Origin: Cyclaneusma minus
Lineage: Eukaryota; Ascomycota; Leotiomycetes; Marthamycetales; Marthamycetaceae
Assembly: GCA_037179335.1 (NCBI GenBank)
Contig: JAKZHN010000003.1
Span: forward strand, 1,736,001-1,800,000
Length of the DNA stretch: 64,000 bases
Direction: 5' to 3'
Shown: positions 12,601 through 23,515 of the stretch, piece by piece
How the letters are laid out: every line of letters begins with the position of its first letter
Position numbering within the stretch: position 1 is the first letter of the stretch
Made by a program: the position numbers and the translations under genes
Notes under the pieces: generated by a model
What the model saw: only the letters and a program-made list of their open reading frames with translations
Told to the model about the DNA's origin: nothing
The model's database searches: none

Positions 12601-14079
12601 AATCTATACCACGCAATTATAGCTTTATTTTTAAAGCTAAAACAAAGCTTAATTTAGCCTATAAAAACTCCGGGTAAAATTGCACTTATCTCGCTTATAA
12701 AATAGTGCAATTATAATTATTTATTAATTATATTTCGATATTTAGCACCAAATGCATTTTTTATTTTAATTTAAAAATTATTTTAAAAGGCCAATATTAT
12801 AAGAAGGTTATGGATATTAAAATTATTAATACTTTTATAAAATATTTAAAACTAATAATTAAGCAATGAAAATTCTATTTTCATAAATTAAAATATATTA
12901 TAAAAATAAGCGAAATAAAAATATTTAAATATATATTTGAATTCACAATTGAATTATGCTTGAAAATATTAATTGCAAAAATTACTACAAATAATGAATC
13001 TAATAAAACATTTTGTGAAAAACCAAAAGAATAGCCTATATAGCCAATTTAAAAAATAAAGAAGTTTTAATATATTTCTATTATTTTCAAAAAGAATAAA
13101 AATATGTTTTTCAAAAAAATATAAAAGATATTATCCCCCTATTAAATGACTTATTCAAAATGCTAATAAATAAAGCATTAATTACAGTATAGGAAACGCT
13201 TTAATATAGTATATTTAATATGCCAATTATTATAGTATAAAATAAAATTTGAAAAGCGCCTTAGTATAATATATTAAATATACCGACCGCCATAGCTTAA
13301 AAAAAGCCAATTTTTTCTGTTGTAAATGCCGCTTTAAATGCCGCTTTAAATAATGGTTTAGAAAGGACTTCAAATAAGCCAATTTCGAAGCCGTTAAAAT
13401 TATTTTAATTAAAAATATTGAGGCTATTAGTTAAAAATTTAAATCAAATTAAAAACTTAGCAAAAATTTCTAAATCAAAAAAACCAAATAAAAAACTAAA
13501 AAAACAATTAGTTTTAAAATTACTTAGAAAAGCAAAATATTAAAAAAAACCAAATACAATTCTAAAAATAAAAATTCTTTATTTTCAGCCAATCTTTAAA
13601 AAATATTAAATTATTAATAAAAAAAGCATTCCAAATTTTCTATTTCTTTTGAAATGCATTGCTAATTAAAAAAATTCAAAAAAATTCAAAAACTATAAAA
13701 TATTTTATCTATATATTAATTGCTAAAACAAAGGCCGAAAAAGACAAAACATTTAAAGCCAAAAAAGTAAAAATAGAAAAAAAAGCCCGCATTTATTGAA
13801 AAATAAAACTATAAAAAATAATTAAAATTATGCTAATTTATATTGATTATAATAATAAAGAACTTAATAAATTAATCGATTATATAATAAAAGAAGCCTT
13901 TGCAGCTATAAATATATAGGAAATTAAAATTCTTCAAATTTATAACAAAGCAATTAATAATTTAAAGCATGCAAATTAATAAAAAAAGGCCATAATTTTT
14001 AAGCTAATATTTTTTATAAAAAACAAAATATGAAAAACAGTTAAATATTTTTTAAAACCCAATTTAATTTTTATTAAAT
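9646..14079. other. AT-rich mutated repeat DNA
   Basis: No ORF of note. Apart from the GC patch near 12,164-12,215 (CACGTGCTT, then GCCCGCATGGCGCCCCCC), the segment is A/T-dominated with tracts such as TATAATATATAATATC. Its right part (about 12.9-14.0 kb) should include the gag and integrase region of the Copia element whose reverse transcriptase begins near 14,080, but I could not confirm domain motifs there. Confidence 0.4.
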
Positions 14080-14405
14080 AAATTTATATTATTAAAACCA
14101 ATATTAATGGCTTAATTAAATAATTCAAAATCAAATTAATTGCTAAAGGCTTTAGCCAAATATTTGGCAAAAACTACAAAAAAACATTTGCATTTATAAT
14201 CCGTATAAAAGCATTAAAACTTTTTCTATTTTTAATAGTATAAAACAATTTGAAATGCTTGCATTTTGATATTAAAAATGAATTTATTGAAGCAAAAATG
14301 CTATTTAATATTTATTTTAAAATATTATAAAAAATTAAAATCCTTTTAAAATACATATTAAGAATTTTTTGCAATTTTTACAAATCAAAGCAAATTGCAA
14401 AAAAA
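14080..14405 (+). pseudogene. Copia reverse transcriptase remnant, 5' part
   Basis: One plus frame reads KTNINGLIK, FKIKLIAKGFSQIFGKNYKK, TFAFIIRIKALKLFLFLIV and LKCLHFDIKNEFIEAKM. These match in order the RVT_2 segments KxKxNGxIxRFKARLVAKGFxQxxGxDYxETFAPVxR, LRxFLAIVA and NLECxxFDIKNAFxxxxL. Stops are TAG or TAA in place of expected Trp or Gln. The reading frame continues after an LTR element inserted at 14,406 and resumes at 17,281. This is the clearest Copia match in the left half of the window. Confidence 0.8.
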
Positions 14406-14566
14406 TGTTAGAATACTAAGGAACGCAGGTTATAAGTGGCTTGGAATAGCAAGTGTAATTTATTTAAAAATAAGGTTTGTGCGGTTTTTAAAAAGCCGCA
14501 CGGCAGCTAGGCAAGGTTGTTATATAGCTGCGCTGCTTAAAGCATTGCAATAATGCTATTTTAATA
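14406..14566. repeat. Left LTR (161 bp) of the nested element
   Basis: It matches the copy at 17,121-17,280 along its whole length, including TTATAAGTGGC, GTAATTTATTTAAAAATAA, CGGCAGCTAGG and GCTGCGCTGC. Differences are mainly C/T and G/A transitions. The right copy is followed by AAAAATTG and the left by interior sequence, which fixes the repeat length. Confidence 0.7.
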
Positions 14567-16834
14567 CTTTTTCGAAAGCATAATATAGCTAAGGCAGCAA
14601 TAATAAATAGAATAGCAAGGCAAATTTTCAAAGCTATTCCCAATTTATAATAGCAATAATAATATAGCGCCGGCAAAATTAAATTTTAATTAAATAGCAA
14701 AGCAGACTTTTAACGCTATTTGCTTTTTTAAAGCCCAATAGCGCCAAGCTAATTATAGCCAAGCAAATAGCAGTAAAATTAAAATTTGGCTAAATAGCAA
14801 AGCAGGTTTTTAAAGCTATTTTCTTTTCTTCAAAATTTAATAGCAGATAAAAAATAGCAAAATAAATTTTTAAGACTATTTGCTTTTTTGCAGTTTAATA
14901 TAATTTGCAAAGCAAAACTGTAAATTTAAATTAAAATATTAAATAATAATAATACTTTACAAAGTTTTCAAAAAAAAAGAAAACAAAAAAAAAGCAAAAC
15001 GAAATTTTCTATTTTCGAACAAAGGAGTTTTTTAGCTTTGGAAAACTTTTTAATTTATATCCTTTAGCATAATTTTAGCAAGGCTTTCGCTAAAAACTTT
15101 AAATTGCTCTAGATCGCTTTAGCATTAATTTGGAAAATTTGATTTTTGCGAATTAGCAGCATAGCTCCAGCAAGGCTTTCGCTATAAATTAATAAAGGCT
15201 TTTCAACTCCAAATTGCCTAGCAGGGCTTCCGCTTTCTTAAAGCTTAATTTCCAAATTTCATTTTTTTGGCTTTTCTATTTTACTCCAAAATTTATTGTC
15301 CAGATTCTTTGGACTGCTATAGAATTTACTATTTAGGTTTTTTGGATTATTTTTGGCCTTTTTATTTTATTACAAAGCTTATTTTTTAGCATTCTTTAGG
15401 CTATCCAGGCTTTTTTAAAGCACATTCTCCAGATTGTTTTAGGCATTTTTTATATTTTTCTTTTGGATTTTAATAGCGGAATTATAGCGTTTTAATAGAT
15501 TGCAAAAAGCGCTAAGCAAATAAATAAAAAGCGAAATAAAAAATAGCAATATTCTATTAATTTGATTATAAATGGGTGGCTGGAAGGGTGATGGTTGGAA
15601 GCAGGATGTAAGAGAGGCGGATTTAAAAAGCTTTTTTAAGCAGTAATAGCTTTTTTGCAATTTTTCAAAAAAATATAATAGCTCCTATACTTGCATAGCA
15701 ATTTCTTTATAATATAATAATTTAATAGCAATAAAATTAAAATGGAAAGGCAAAAATTATAAGCAGGCAAGAAAATAAAAAATTGGTATAGCTAGGAATT
15801 AGCAGGATATTAAAAGCCGAAAAAAAAATACTCAATAGGCTGCAAATAAGCAGAAATTTACAATTAAAATTAAAACGAAAAATACGCCAAATAAAACTAA
15901 TTTTAAATTTTAAATTAGCTGGTATATAGTTTAATTAAAAAATTAAAGTTTGCAAATAAATATATTTATTTTGAATTAAATATAAAATTTTAAAATCCAA
16001 TTTAAATTGATATACAATTAGCAGGCTAATAGCAGCAAAAATCGGCTTGTTAAATACGCCAAATTAAATTAATTTTTAATTTTTAATTGGCTAATGCATA
16101 GCTTAATTAAAAAATCCAAAATTTGCAAATGAAATTGCATATTATATTATATCAAATTAAAATTTAATTTTACATTTAAATAGTTTAAATTTAAATTTAA
16201 TTGGTATGGCTTTTGCTATATTGCTTATATTTTTCTTATATATATTAATTTAATTATAAAGCAATAAAATACCAGTTTTGAACGGATTTGAAAATAATTA
16301 GGATTTGAAAAATAGAAAAATAAATGAATAATAAAATATTAGTTTTTAATTTCAAATTCGGAAGGAAATTGATATTAGCGCATTTAAAACAAAATCGATG
16401 AGCAATTGAAGTACCAATTTTATTGTAGTAAAATGCAAACTTTTTATATTTAACGGGAAAGGGATTTATTATTGTATTTATATTTAAAATAAGCAATTAA
16501 AATGCCAATTTAATAGTAAATGAATACCAGCTATTTGGATTATAGCTAAATGCCTTTTATGCAAATAATGTATTTTTCATATAATTTATATACTATTTAA
16601 TTTAAATAGCAAATAAATTGCCAATTTTCGAATTTTGAATCCGGATATACTAAATATCTCTTATATATTTAAATTGTTTTTTATACAATTAAAATTGATT
16701 TAAATAAATAGAATTTAAAACAAAAAAGATTAAATATAATTGGCGTATATTATAAATAATTTGATATGCCTTTATAAAATAACAATTGGGATTTTGAGGA
16801 TTTTAGTAAATTGTTTGAAATAAAAAAAGGGCTT

Positions 16835-17000
16835 TAAAAACACGGTATTGTAAAAAAAGGGCAAAAACACGGCGCCATATTAAGATTAAAAATTTTAAAA
16901 ATACAGCGCTGCAAAAAAAAACAATAAAAAGAATACGGTGCTGCGGATTATTTTAAAAACACAGCGCTGCAAAAACTTTAAAAATATAATATTGCAAATA
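16835..17000. repeat. Degenerate short repeats (AAACACRGYGCTGCAAAAA)
   Basis: Five to six imperfect copies of a TTTAAAAACACAGCGCTGC word, spaced about 24-35 bp, lie just inside the right LTR of the nested element. Variants are AAACACGGTATTG, ACACGGCGCC, ATACAGCGCTGC and ATACGGTGCTGCGG. No function is evident. Confidence 0.5.
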
Positions 17001-17120
17001 TTTCGCATTTATTTAATATTGAAATTTGCGTTTCGGATTTTTATTATTTTATACTATTACAGCGCTGGCTAAAAAATTGCTTTTAAGAGTATTCCTAAAG
17101 CTTTTGCCTGGTTTATGGTT

Positions 17121-17280
17121 TGTTAGAATATTAAAAACGCAAATTATAAGTGGCGTGGAGTAGCAATTGTAGTTTATTTAAAAATAAAATTTATGCGGCT
17201 TTTAAAAAGTCGTACGGCAGCTAGGTGAGGCTATTATATGGCTGCGCTGCCTAAGGCACCGTAGTGATGCCATTTTAATA
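17121..17280. repeat. Right LTR (160 bp) of the nested element
   Basis: This is the direct partner of 14,406-14,566. It begins TGTTAGAATATTAAAAACGC, shares the GCTGCGCTGC core, and ends TTTTAATA next to AAAAATTG, where the interrupted Copia frame resumes. Confidence 0.7.
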
Positions 17281-18080
17281 AAAAATTGTAATTTATTAAT
17301 AAAGAAAATTAAAAAAAGGAAAATTTATTTAAAGCTTTGCAAATTCTTGTATTTATATATATCCCAAGAGAAAAATTAAATTACTAATATATATTAATAA
17401 TATCATTACGGCTGCAAAAAATAAAAATCAATTAATATAATGTTTTAGAAGATCAATAGCTAAATTTAATATTAAAAATATAGAAAAAAATCAAAAAATT
17501 CTTAATATAAAACTTGTCCGTAATAGAAAAAAGAAAATCCTATTTATAAATTAAAAACACTATATTTAAATTATATTAAAAAAATATAAAATCATTAAAG
17601 CTATTTATATATTAAAAACAATGCCCTCAGCCGACTATATTGCCCTATAGCCCGCAATAAATAATAATAAAAAGATCAATATTAAAAGATTTTAAAAAAC
17701 AATTGGCAATTTAATATTTGCAATAGTTTTTATCCGGCCAAATATTTTTTTTATACTAGAAAAACTAGCTCAATATATAAGCAATTTTGCAAAATATTAT
17801 AGCTATGCTTTTAAAAAATTTATGCAATATTTTAATTTTATTATTAATTACTAAATTCGCTATAACTTTTTAAAAAAATAAAAAAATAATAGTATATTTA
17901 AATATTACTTGGGCCAATAATGAGGCAAAAAAAATATATTAAAAAGCGTAGCCATATTTTATAAAAAAGCTTTGTTATAGTTAAGCAAAAAACAAAAATT
18001 AATAGCTATATTTATTTGTAAATTAAAATATATAGCTATAACCGGACATATTAAATAGAAATAATGGATGGCTCAAATTT
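17281..18080 (+). pseudogene. Copia reverse transcriptase C-terminus and RNase H remnant
   Basis: This continues the frame broken at 14,405. In order it reads KIKLLIYINNIITAAKN (compare the YVDD active-site box, both Asp now Asn), LNIKLVRNRKKKILF (compare LGIxIxRDRxxxxIxL), MPSADYIAL, FAIVFIRPNIFF (compare YAxxxTRPDIxFA), KLAQYISNFAKYY and finally KLKYIAI (compare the RNase H EAEYIA). All conserved acidic residues changed by G-to-A. Order and strand agree with the 5' part across the nested LTR element. Confidence 0.8.
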
Positions 18081-18394
18081 TTAGAAATTTAAAATACAGA
18101 AAATATATTGAAAAAAACTCCAATTGTATTAAAATGCTTGGAAATAATTAGAAAATTTTAGCTCTTATTAATTTTTTTTATTTGATTAAAAGGTTTAAGC
18201 ATATTAATATTTTATATTACTTTATTAAAAGAATTTAAAAAGTTTTAAAGCTTATTGTGGAATTTATTTCTATAAATTCTATAATGGCTAACGATATAAC
18301 AAAGCTTTTAGAATGGGTCAAATTTAAAAAATTTATTAAAATATTAAAATTGGTTTATAAAGAATAAAAAAACGGCTATATTAAGTCAAAACGA

Positions 18395-18968
18395 CCAGGG
18401 TTGTGGGGGAATATTGAAAAAAGGCGCCCCTGAGCCCCTGACTAAGGAGCACGGACCACATGGTAAATGCCTCAGGCATTAGCGTAGCGTTAGCGCCAGG
18501 AGTCTGAATGCCCTCAGACTTCTGGCGGCGGCGACCTTCTTGCCCTCCTTAGTGCAATACACATCGGTGATCCCTACCCATTTGAACACATGGGTATATT
18601 CCTGTGCCTGCAAACACTGCTCTGAAGCGAGTAAGGCGCTAGTGCTAGCGCCAGCGCCAGAGCTGTTCCTCTACCTTAAAAAAAGAGCTCTCTCCCGAGC
18701 TCCCTTCTCTCCTCCACTTAACATTCAACACTTGCTTTACCCCTGCCATCCCAGTTTCACCTGGGTCTTGGTCTTCCTGAAGCTTTCGAGGTAACCTCAT
18801 CAAGCCTTGCAGCGCGCAAAGACACATTCAGCCAAATCGAGTACCAGGAGCCACACTCTCGCAGCCGACAAACCCAGCACTTCCCTCTTCGCATTTGCGC
18901 CGGAATCGCGACCTACGGCTGGTCCATCATCTACTCAGCACCGACAACGCTTCGCGACTGAGCTCAGA
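18395..18968. other. Island edge and upstream region of the first F-box-like gene
   Basis: Composition changes abruptly to balanced within about 60 bp of 18,390. The segment holds short hairpins (GCCTCAGGC; GTCTGAATGCCCTCAGAC) and CT-rich stretches near 18,690-18,770, usual for fungal leaders. Open frames here (18,540-18,794 plus and its antisense) have non-ATG starts or no recognised similarity. The frame joined to exon 1 extends upstream to 18,807 without an ATG, so this is probably 5' untranslated sequence. Confidence 0.45.
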
Positions 18969-20398
18969 ATGTCGGACGTTGGTTCCGTTTCTACTGAATC
19001 CCCGGCTGTGTACTCGACAGAACGTATGGCTTCCCGCGATCACGTACCTGGTGGATCCCTAGCCATGTCTTACAATGATATCATGGCCGACACTGATCAC
19101 ATGAATGCCGACCTCATGGCTTCTCGCGATCACGAGTCTGCTGAATCCCTGGCCATGTCTTACGCTGATCTTATGGCCGACACTGACCACATGAATGCTG
19201 GATCCACGGCTGTCACAGTCGGTAGTCACGGGTACGTCAATCTTCCTCAAACGCTACCATGTCTGGAGTGCGCCTGACTATGAGATTCGAGGTCATCATC
19301 TCGGCCAAGCTCTGCGACTTTCCCACATAGTGAACGCGGCTAAAATCTCATACTAGTAGTTTGCAAGGATTCCACCGTGACCTCTTCCGTCGCCTGGGCC
19401 CCGCGATCCAGAAACGAATCGTCGAATTCGCTCTTGGTGAGTCTCGTGACCGGTCATCATTCATCGACCATGACCTGGCTCCCGAACGGCAGATCCAGGG
19501 ACACTCCACTGCCGTCCGCAACATCCTCCTCTCCAGCAAGCTTTTTTGTCATTTCGGCCAGGAAGTTCTCTTCGAGAAAGTGACCTTCACCGCCCCGAAC
19601 TGGGCATTGACGTCGCCCAACCTCGCTCGCGTCATGCTGGTTATCAACGAAGACCTCACGAAGTCAGAAGTCCCGTTCTACAAGCTAGTTAAGCATCTCC
19701 AGCTTTTTGGCTCCGCCAACAGACGATACATCAATTACGGCGCTGAAAAAAATGGCGACTTTTATCATACAAAAGAGGAAGAAATTATGGACGAGGAGCT
19801 CCAGGAGCAAATGCATTTCTTCGGCGTCGATATTTTCCAGTCCAAGCTGTCTCTACAAACCTTGAGGATGGAAATCTCGCCCTATCACACCGCAGTCCTC
19901 GAAGGACTTTTCCACCAACTCGTCCGGGAGAGATTCATCAACAAGGGCGGCTTCGAAGAGGCTAAGGAATTTCGATGGACCCGAGTACCCCGAGTCAGAT
20001 CCACCATCCACAAAGGCCATGCCCGCCACATTGAAGGTGTCGACTGGGAGCTTGAACTCCCGGGGCCGGGTATCAATGAATTTGGCTTTAGTGTGGAGAA
20101 GTTGGTTCTGGAGGTGATTGGGCAGCCGCCAAACATTAGCCACGGTTTCTGCAAGCATACTTTCGACTTTCTGCATTCGGAATTGAAGTGGCTGGTCGAT
20201 GGAGCTTGCAAGAGAACCTTTCACGACGACGTGCGAGTTGTCTTCAAAGGTGTGGAGGGTTGGCCGCAAAGAAAGACGTTGGGATACGAGGCTTGTGAGT
20301 GGGTTGATCCCAGCCGGGGTGAGCAGCTGCGATTGCTGCGCTGGCACCAGATTGCAGCGTGGGATCTCACCAACATGGCTTATGATCCTGATGCTTAA
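18969..20398 (+). CDS. F-box-like repeat-family protein, two exons (copy 1)
   Basis: Proposed structure is exon 1 18,969-19,231 and exon 2 19,357-20,398, giving 434 residues. The intron starts GTACGT and ends TACTAG, with a CTAAAA branch-like word upstream. A TAGTAG acceptor allows two in-frame ends 3 bp apart. Exon 1 encodes two 30-residue tandem repeats rich in Met, Asp and Ser. Exon 2 starts with an F-box-like helix (about residues 97-115, LGPAIQKRIVEFAL), then VRNILLSSKLFCHFGQEVLF, and ends with the family signature HSELKWL...ACK (near 361) and VEGWPQRK...YEACEW (near 385-405). The same signature occurs in the genes at 21,234 and 25,856. F-box proteins usually link substrates to SCF ubiquitin ligases, but no substrate domain is recognised here. 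ATG 18,969 is the first in frame. Confidence 0.75.
19026..19205 (+). repeat. 90-bp coding tandem repeat, two copies
   Basis: Two head-to-tail 90-bp units in exon 1 start ATGGCTTCCCGCGATCACG (19,026) and ATGGCTTCTCGCGATCACG (19,116). Each encodes MASRDH...SLAMSY...MADTDHMNA. The length is a multiple of three, so the frame is kept. Neither paralogue in this window has the repeat. Confidence 0.85.
19232..19356 (+). other. Predicted spliceosomal intron of copy 1
   Basis: Donor GTACGT at 19,232, branch-like GGCTAAAA near 19,338 and acceptor TAG at 19,356, with a second TAG at 19,359 also in frame. Removing 125 bp joins the repeat-containing exon to the F-box-like exon in one frame. Exon 2 alone has no ATG before its F-box-like segment, which argues that splicing is real. 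Confidence 0.6.
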
Positions 20399-21196
20399 GA
20401 GAGTTGATCATGGTCACCTCTCTCTATCATCTCAAAAGCCTGCAGATACACCTAGAATGAACAGCCTTCTTGCAAGCCATATTTTGACCGTCTTTCCTCG
20501 TGACACATGTCTATAATTCGCAACGTCGAAATTATCGTAAATTATTCCACCTTCGCTACCGGACTACTCCAGCATGCCTAGTCTTGCTGTTGCGCAAACA
20601 GAAGTTCCAGGAAACTGGAGAAGAGAAGAATGGAGAGAGAAGAGGAAGAAGATCTAGCTCTCAGTCGTATATATAGACATCTGGGATGACTAATAGCTGC
20701 CAAAGCGCTATCCTGTAACATTTCCGTACAGTACACCGAATCCAAACCTGATTCCTCCATCTTAGGTAATTGTTGGATTACTAGGATGTGGGATATCAGA
20801 GTCTCAAGATCCTAAGAAAGTTATATCACAAATACCTACCGTGCTCTCCTCGGCTGGTAATAAGCGACGTAGAGGCGACGTTAAGCTAGCGTCGCGCTAG
20901 TGGGTGTGCACTTCTTTATAATCGGCACAGCGCTTCATCTCCTCTCTCTTCTTACAACAACTTCCTTCCACAAACCACCTTCACCTCTTCCGCGGCGACG
21001 AGGTCTGCACTACTCCCAGCTTCAAACGCATAGGCTTCTTCTTATACCAGCAAACACGAATCTACCAGCTCTGCTTCGGTGAAAACAACATCACTCAACT
21101 TCCGATCCTCACAATCCAATTCTCTCTTCTTACTCAACCCTCCTCTTTACGGCTGGCACAATACCTGCTTCACCTGAACAAAGACAATCTCCACTC
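20399..21196. other. Intergenic region with probable promoter and leader of copy 2
   Basis: No gene is recognised between the two divergent-sequence but co-oriented paralogues. A small hairpin (GCGACG at 20,875, CGTCGC at 20,890) is present. TTTATAAT at about 20,913 is followed by CT-rich runs (CTCCTCTCTCTTCTTAC), a common fungal promoter layout, about 300 bp before the start codon at 21,234. Confidence 0.4.
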
Positions 21197-21343
21197 ATGG
21201 AACCGTCAACCCACCACGAATCGCATTACCAAGATGGCTTCCACAGCGGTCGTTCCCGTCCCTGCCACCTCCAGTCCATCCCAATTTCTTGCACTCGACG
21301 AGAAGATCCAGGAGCGCATCTTGCGCATGCTCCTCCTCGCTGA
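21197..21343 (+). promoter_or_regulatory. Upstream ORF overlapping the start of copy 2
   Basis: An ATG at 21,197 opens a 48-codon frame that ends at TGA 21,341-21,343, overlapping the main ATG (21,234) in a different frame. If the transcript starts upstream, scanning ribosomes would meet this ATG first, which could repress translation. The main ATG has the better context (ACCAAGATGG). The regulatory role is inference. Confidence 0.45.
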
Positions 21344-23132
21344 TCAGGTCGACTGCGTGAAGACGGTCCAGGGATCCAACCCCCGCTTCGATACCGCAAT
21401 TCTGCGAACCTGCAAGAGCATCTATGCTCTCGGAAGCAGAATTTTCTACGAAGAAAACGAATTCGTAATCAACATCGATACGATGCCACTCTTCAAGGTT
21501 TCCCACTTCCTTTCCCGGCCCGTCCCAGACGGCATCTACAAATCCCTGGACTCTCCCCTTAATCGTGCTGCCCAGATGAAGCATGTTGTGTTCTCGGGTG
21601 CCATCAGAAAGACCGGAGACTCCTGGAAAGATAGGCAGGGACATGGCTGTCGGCGTACTCACCGCGTCGAAATCCTAGCGAAGGAGTTGCTGCGGGTTTT
21701 GCAAATGTTCATGCTCAACCGACGAGCCGGCATGGAAACATTGGGTGATGAAGGAGCAGGCACCTGGAAGAACCCTGCTGAACTGGAGCTGAGTTTCGAC
21801 GGGTGGGATCCCGAGACCTACTGGTGTTGCTCCAGAGTGGACATGTCTTCCCACACAAACAATGTCTCCGAGGCCATCAAGGCATTGCGCCATACTCTCA
21901 CTGCCTTCGACTGGGAAGCGATTACCATCAGCAACTTGACGCTTAGTCATCTTCCTCGCGGTGAATTGGGACTACAAATCTTCAGGGCTTGTAGACCCCT
22001 TAAGGACATTGCAGATACATGTCAGCTCCTGGGAGGCGGAAAAATTGAGCTACACGAAGAAAGCAACATGCTCTTGTCAGTCGGAGGTATCTCGCAACAT
22101 AGAGAGCCATTTTCCCGCTGGAAAGACCTCCCACCGGAAATCCAGAAGCGTATCCTCGAATTCGCTCTTGCCCGAAGCCCGAACTCCATTGACGAGCTTG
22201 ACTCTTGGCCCAACTCTCGCTGGTTGGTGCCGGATCACGAAAGATGGACCTCTGTCCGCGACATCCTTCTGTCCTCCAAACTGATGTTCCACCACTGCCA
22301 AGAAATCCTTTACAAGAAGTTCGTTTTTCAGGAGGACGAACCAGAGCTGACCAGCAGCTACGACAGACCAGTCCTCGTCATCCACCAGGATCTTTCGAAA
22401 TCAATGGTACCACTCCGTCGCCTTGTCAAGAACCTACGAGTCTTCGACACAGCCTATGAGCGGTATTACAATTACCGCAAGGACAAAAAGGGAAGACTGG
22501 ACGATGAGAGCCGTAGGGAGATGGCGATGGACATGAGCGAGCAAATGAGAGTCTTGGACGGCCTAGCGCGAGAGCATCTATCCCTGGACACGCTGAAAAT
22601 GGAGATCACACCGTACCATCATGAAATCATCAAAAGCGTTCTCCTTGGCCTCGAGCAGCGTGGTTTTCTCGACATGAGCGTCCAGTCAAGGAAAGAGCTC
22701 CGCTGTACTCGTATGCCGCGCGTTCGAGTCAACACCTTCGCGGGATGCGATTACGAGCAGAATGTCGAGTCTGTCGCATGGGTTTTGAATCTATCGGAGC
22801 CAAGCCTTACGGACCGCATTCTGGGGGTGAGTCAGCTTGTCTTGGAGGTGAGGGGAGAGGCATTCCACTTGGACGGAGACTTTCCTTGCTCTCACACTCG
22901 GAGCTTCATGCATTCGGAGCTGAAGTGGTTGATCGCTAGTGCATGCAAGAAGGCCTTCGGAGCGGACATGAGAGCTGTGTTCGGGGGAGTTGAAGGCTGG
23001 CCACAAAGAGAGTGGTTGAAGTACAAGGCCTGCGAGTGGAGTGACCCGAAGAAGGAGGAAAGGCAGCGCCTGCTGGATTTCGAGATTGAGGTCACCGATG
23101 ATTGGGTGGTGGGACGGCGGATGACGACTTGA
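21234..23132 (+). CDS. Double-module F-box-like protein (copy 2)
   Basis: Intronless, 632 residues, start context ACCAAGATGG. The protein has two modules. The N-terminal one begins with F-box-like FLALDEKIQERILRMLLL (about residues 18-35), followed by ILRTCKSIYALGSRIFYEEN, a pattern common in fungal F-box and 2EXR-type proteins. The C-terminal one starts near residue 293 with KDLPPEIQKRILEFAL and repeats the whole domain of the genes at 18,969 and 25,856: VRDILLSSK, LVIHQDLSKS, SLDTLKMEITPYHH, HSELKWLIASACK and GVEGWPQREW...YKACEW (about 560-602). So it looks like a fusion of a distinct F-box-like protein with a family member. The reading frame is intact and codon use is GC-balanced. A role in SCF ubiquitin ligase is only a family-level guess; nothing shows the target. 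Confidence 0.85.
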   Translation: MASTAVVPVPATSSPSQFLALDEKIQERILRMLLLADQVDCVKTVQGSNPRFDTAILRTCKSIYALGSRIFYEENEFVINIDTMPLFKVSHFLSRPVPDGIYKSLDSPLNRAAQMKHVVFSGAIRKTGDSWKDRQGHGCRRTHRVEILAKELLRVLQMFMLNRRAGMETLGDEGAGTWKNPAELELSFDGWDPETYWCCSRVDMSSHTNNVSEAIKALRHTLTAFDWEAITISNLTLSHLPRGELGLQIFRACRPLKDIADTCQLLGGGKIELHEESNMLLSVGGISQHREPFSRWKDLPPEIQKRILEFALARSPNSIDELDSWPNSRWLVPDHERWTSVRDILLSSKLMFHHCQEILYKKFVFQEDEPELTSSYDRPVLVIHQDLSKSMVPLRRLVKNLRVFDTAYERYYNYRKDKKGRLDDESRREMAMDMSEQMRVLDGLAREHLSLDTLKMEITPYHHEIIKSVLLGLEQRGFLDMSVQSRKELRCTRMPRVRVNTFAGCDYEQNVESVAWVLNLSEPSLTDRILGVSQLVLEVRGEAFHLDGDFPCSHTRSFMHSELKWLIASACKKAFGADMRAVFGGVEGWPQREWLKYKACEWSDPKKEERQRLLDFEIEVTDDWVVGRRMTT

Positions 23133-23515
23133 GCAGAATGGAGATTGGGTTTGCTTTGGTCGGTGGGATCAAGCATGACGCGGGGGATCTTGAGATGATT
23201 GGGCATGGATGGGATATGTGCCTGGCTGACTCGTGGTCCTATTCTTGGGACTGCGACGGAAACTGGAATCAGCATTGCGGTGAATTTGCATGACTTAAGC
23301 TGATAGATAGAGCTATCATCTTAATACATCACGGCCACTCAAAATCGAATTTCGACTCATCAATTGGCACCGAATCACTTCTGATATGTTTTCTTCTCTA
23401 TGTCCATAAATACCACTACTTGAACAAAGATTTAACCTTTGAAGTGTTGGAATTCTAAGACAAGCAAACAAGGCCGTTTGCCTTCAGAAACTACCAGAGC
23501 CACACTCAGACACCT
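23133..23515. other. 3' flank of copy 2
   Basis: No gene is seen. A short open frame at 23,102-23,293 overlaps the end of copy 2 in another frame, starts without ATG and shows no motif, so it is rejected as a gene. Confidence 0.4.

Larger units (their letters stand above)
14406..17280. mobile_element. Non-autonomous LTR retroelement nested in Copia
   Basis: Direct repeats of about 160 bp bound the unit, each beginning TGTTAGAATA and ending TTTTAATA. The terminal TA is what a normal TG...CA end becomes after C-to-T mutation. AAAAA flanks both sides (14,401-14,405 and 17,281-17,285), consistent with a 5-bp target duplication, though poly-A is weak evidence. The 2.55-kb interior has no recognisable gag, protease or reverse transcriptase and contains reiterated words (AATAGCAAAGCAG, CAGCGCTGC). 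It lies within the Copia reverse transcriptase, so it inserted later. Size and missing coding capacity fit a TRIM- or LARD-like unit. Confidence 0.65.

Noticed and set aside
18540..18827. Overlapping frames on both strands at the left island edge
   Set aside because: No recognised similarity; the plus frame and its antisense cannot both be genes, and the region fits a leader.
19853..20347. Long minus-strand frame antisense to copy 1
   Set aside because: Shadow of the plus-strand gene: the sense strand carries the family motifs.
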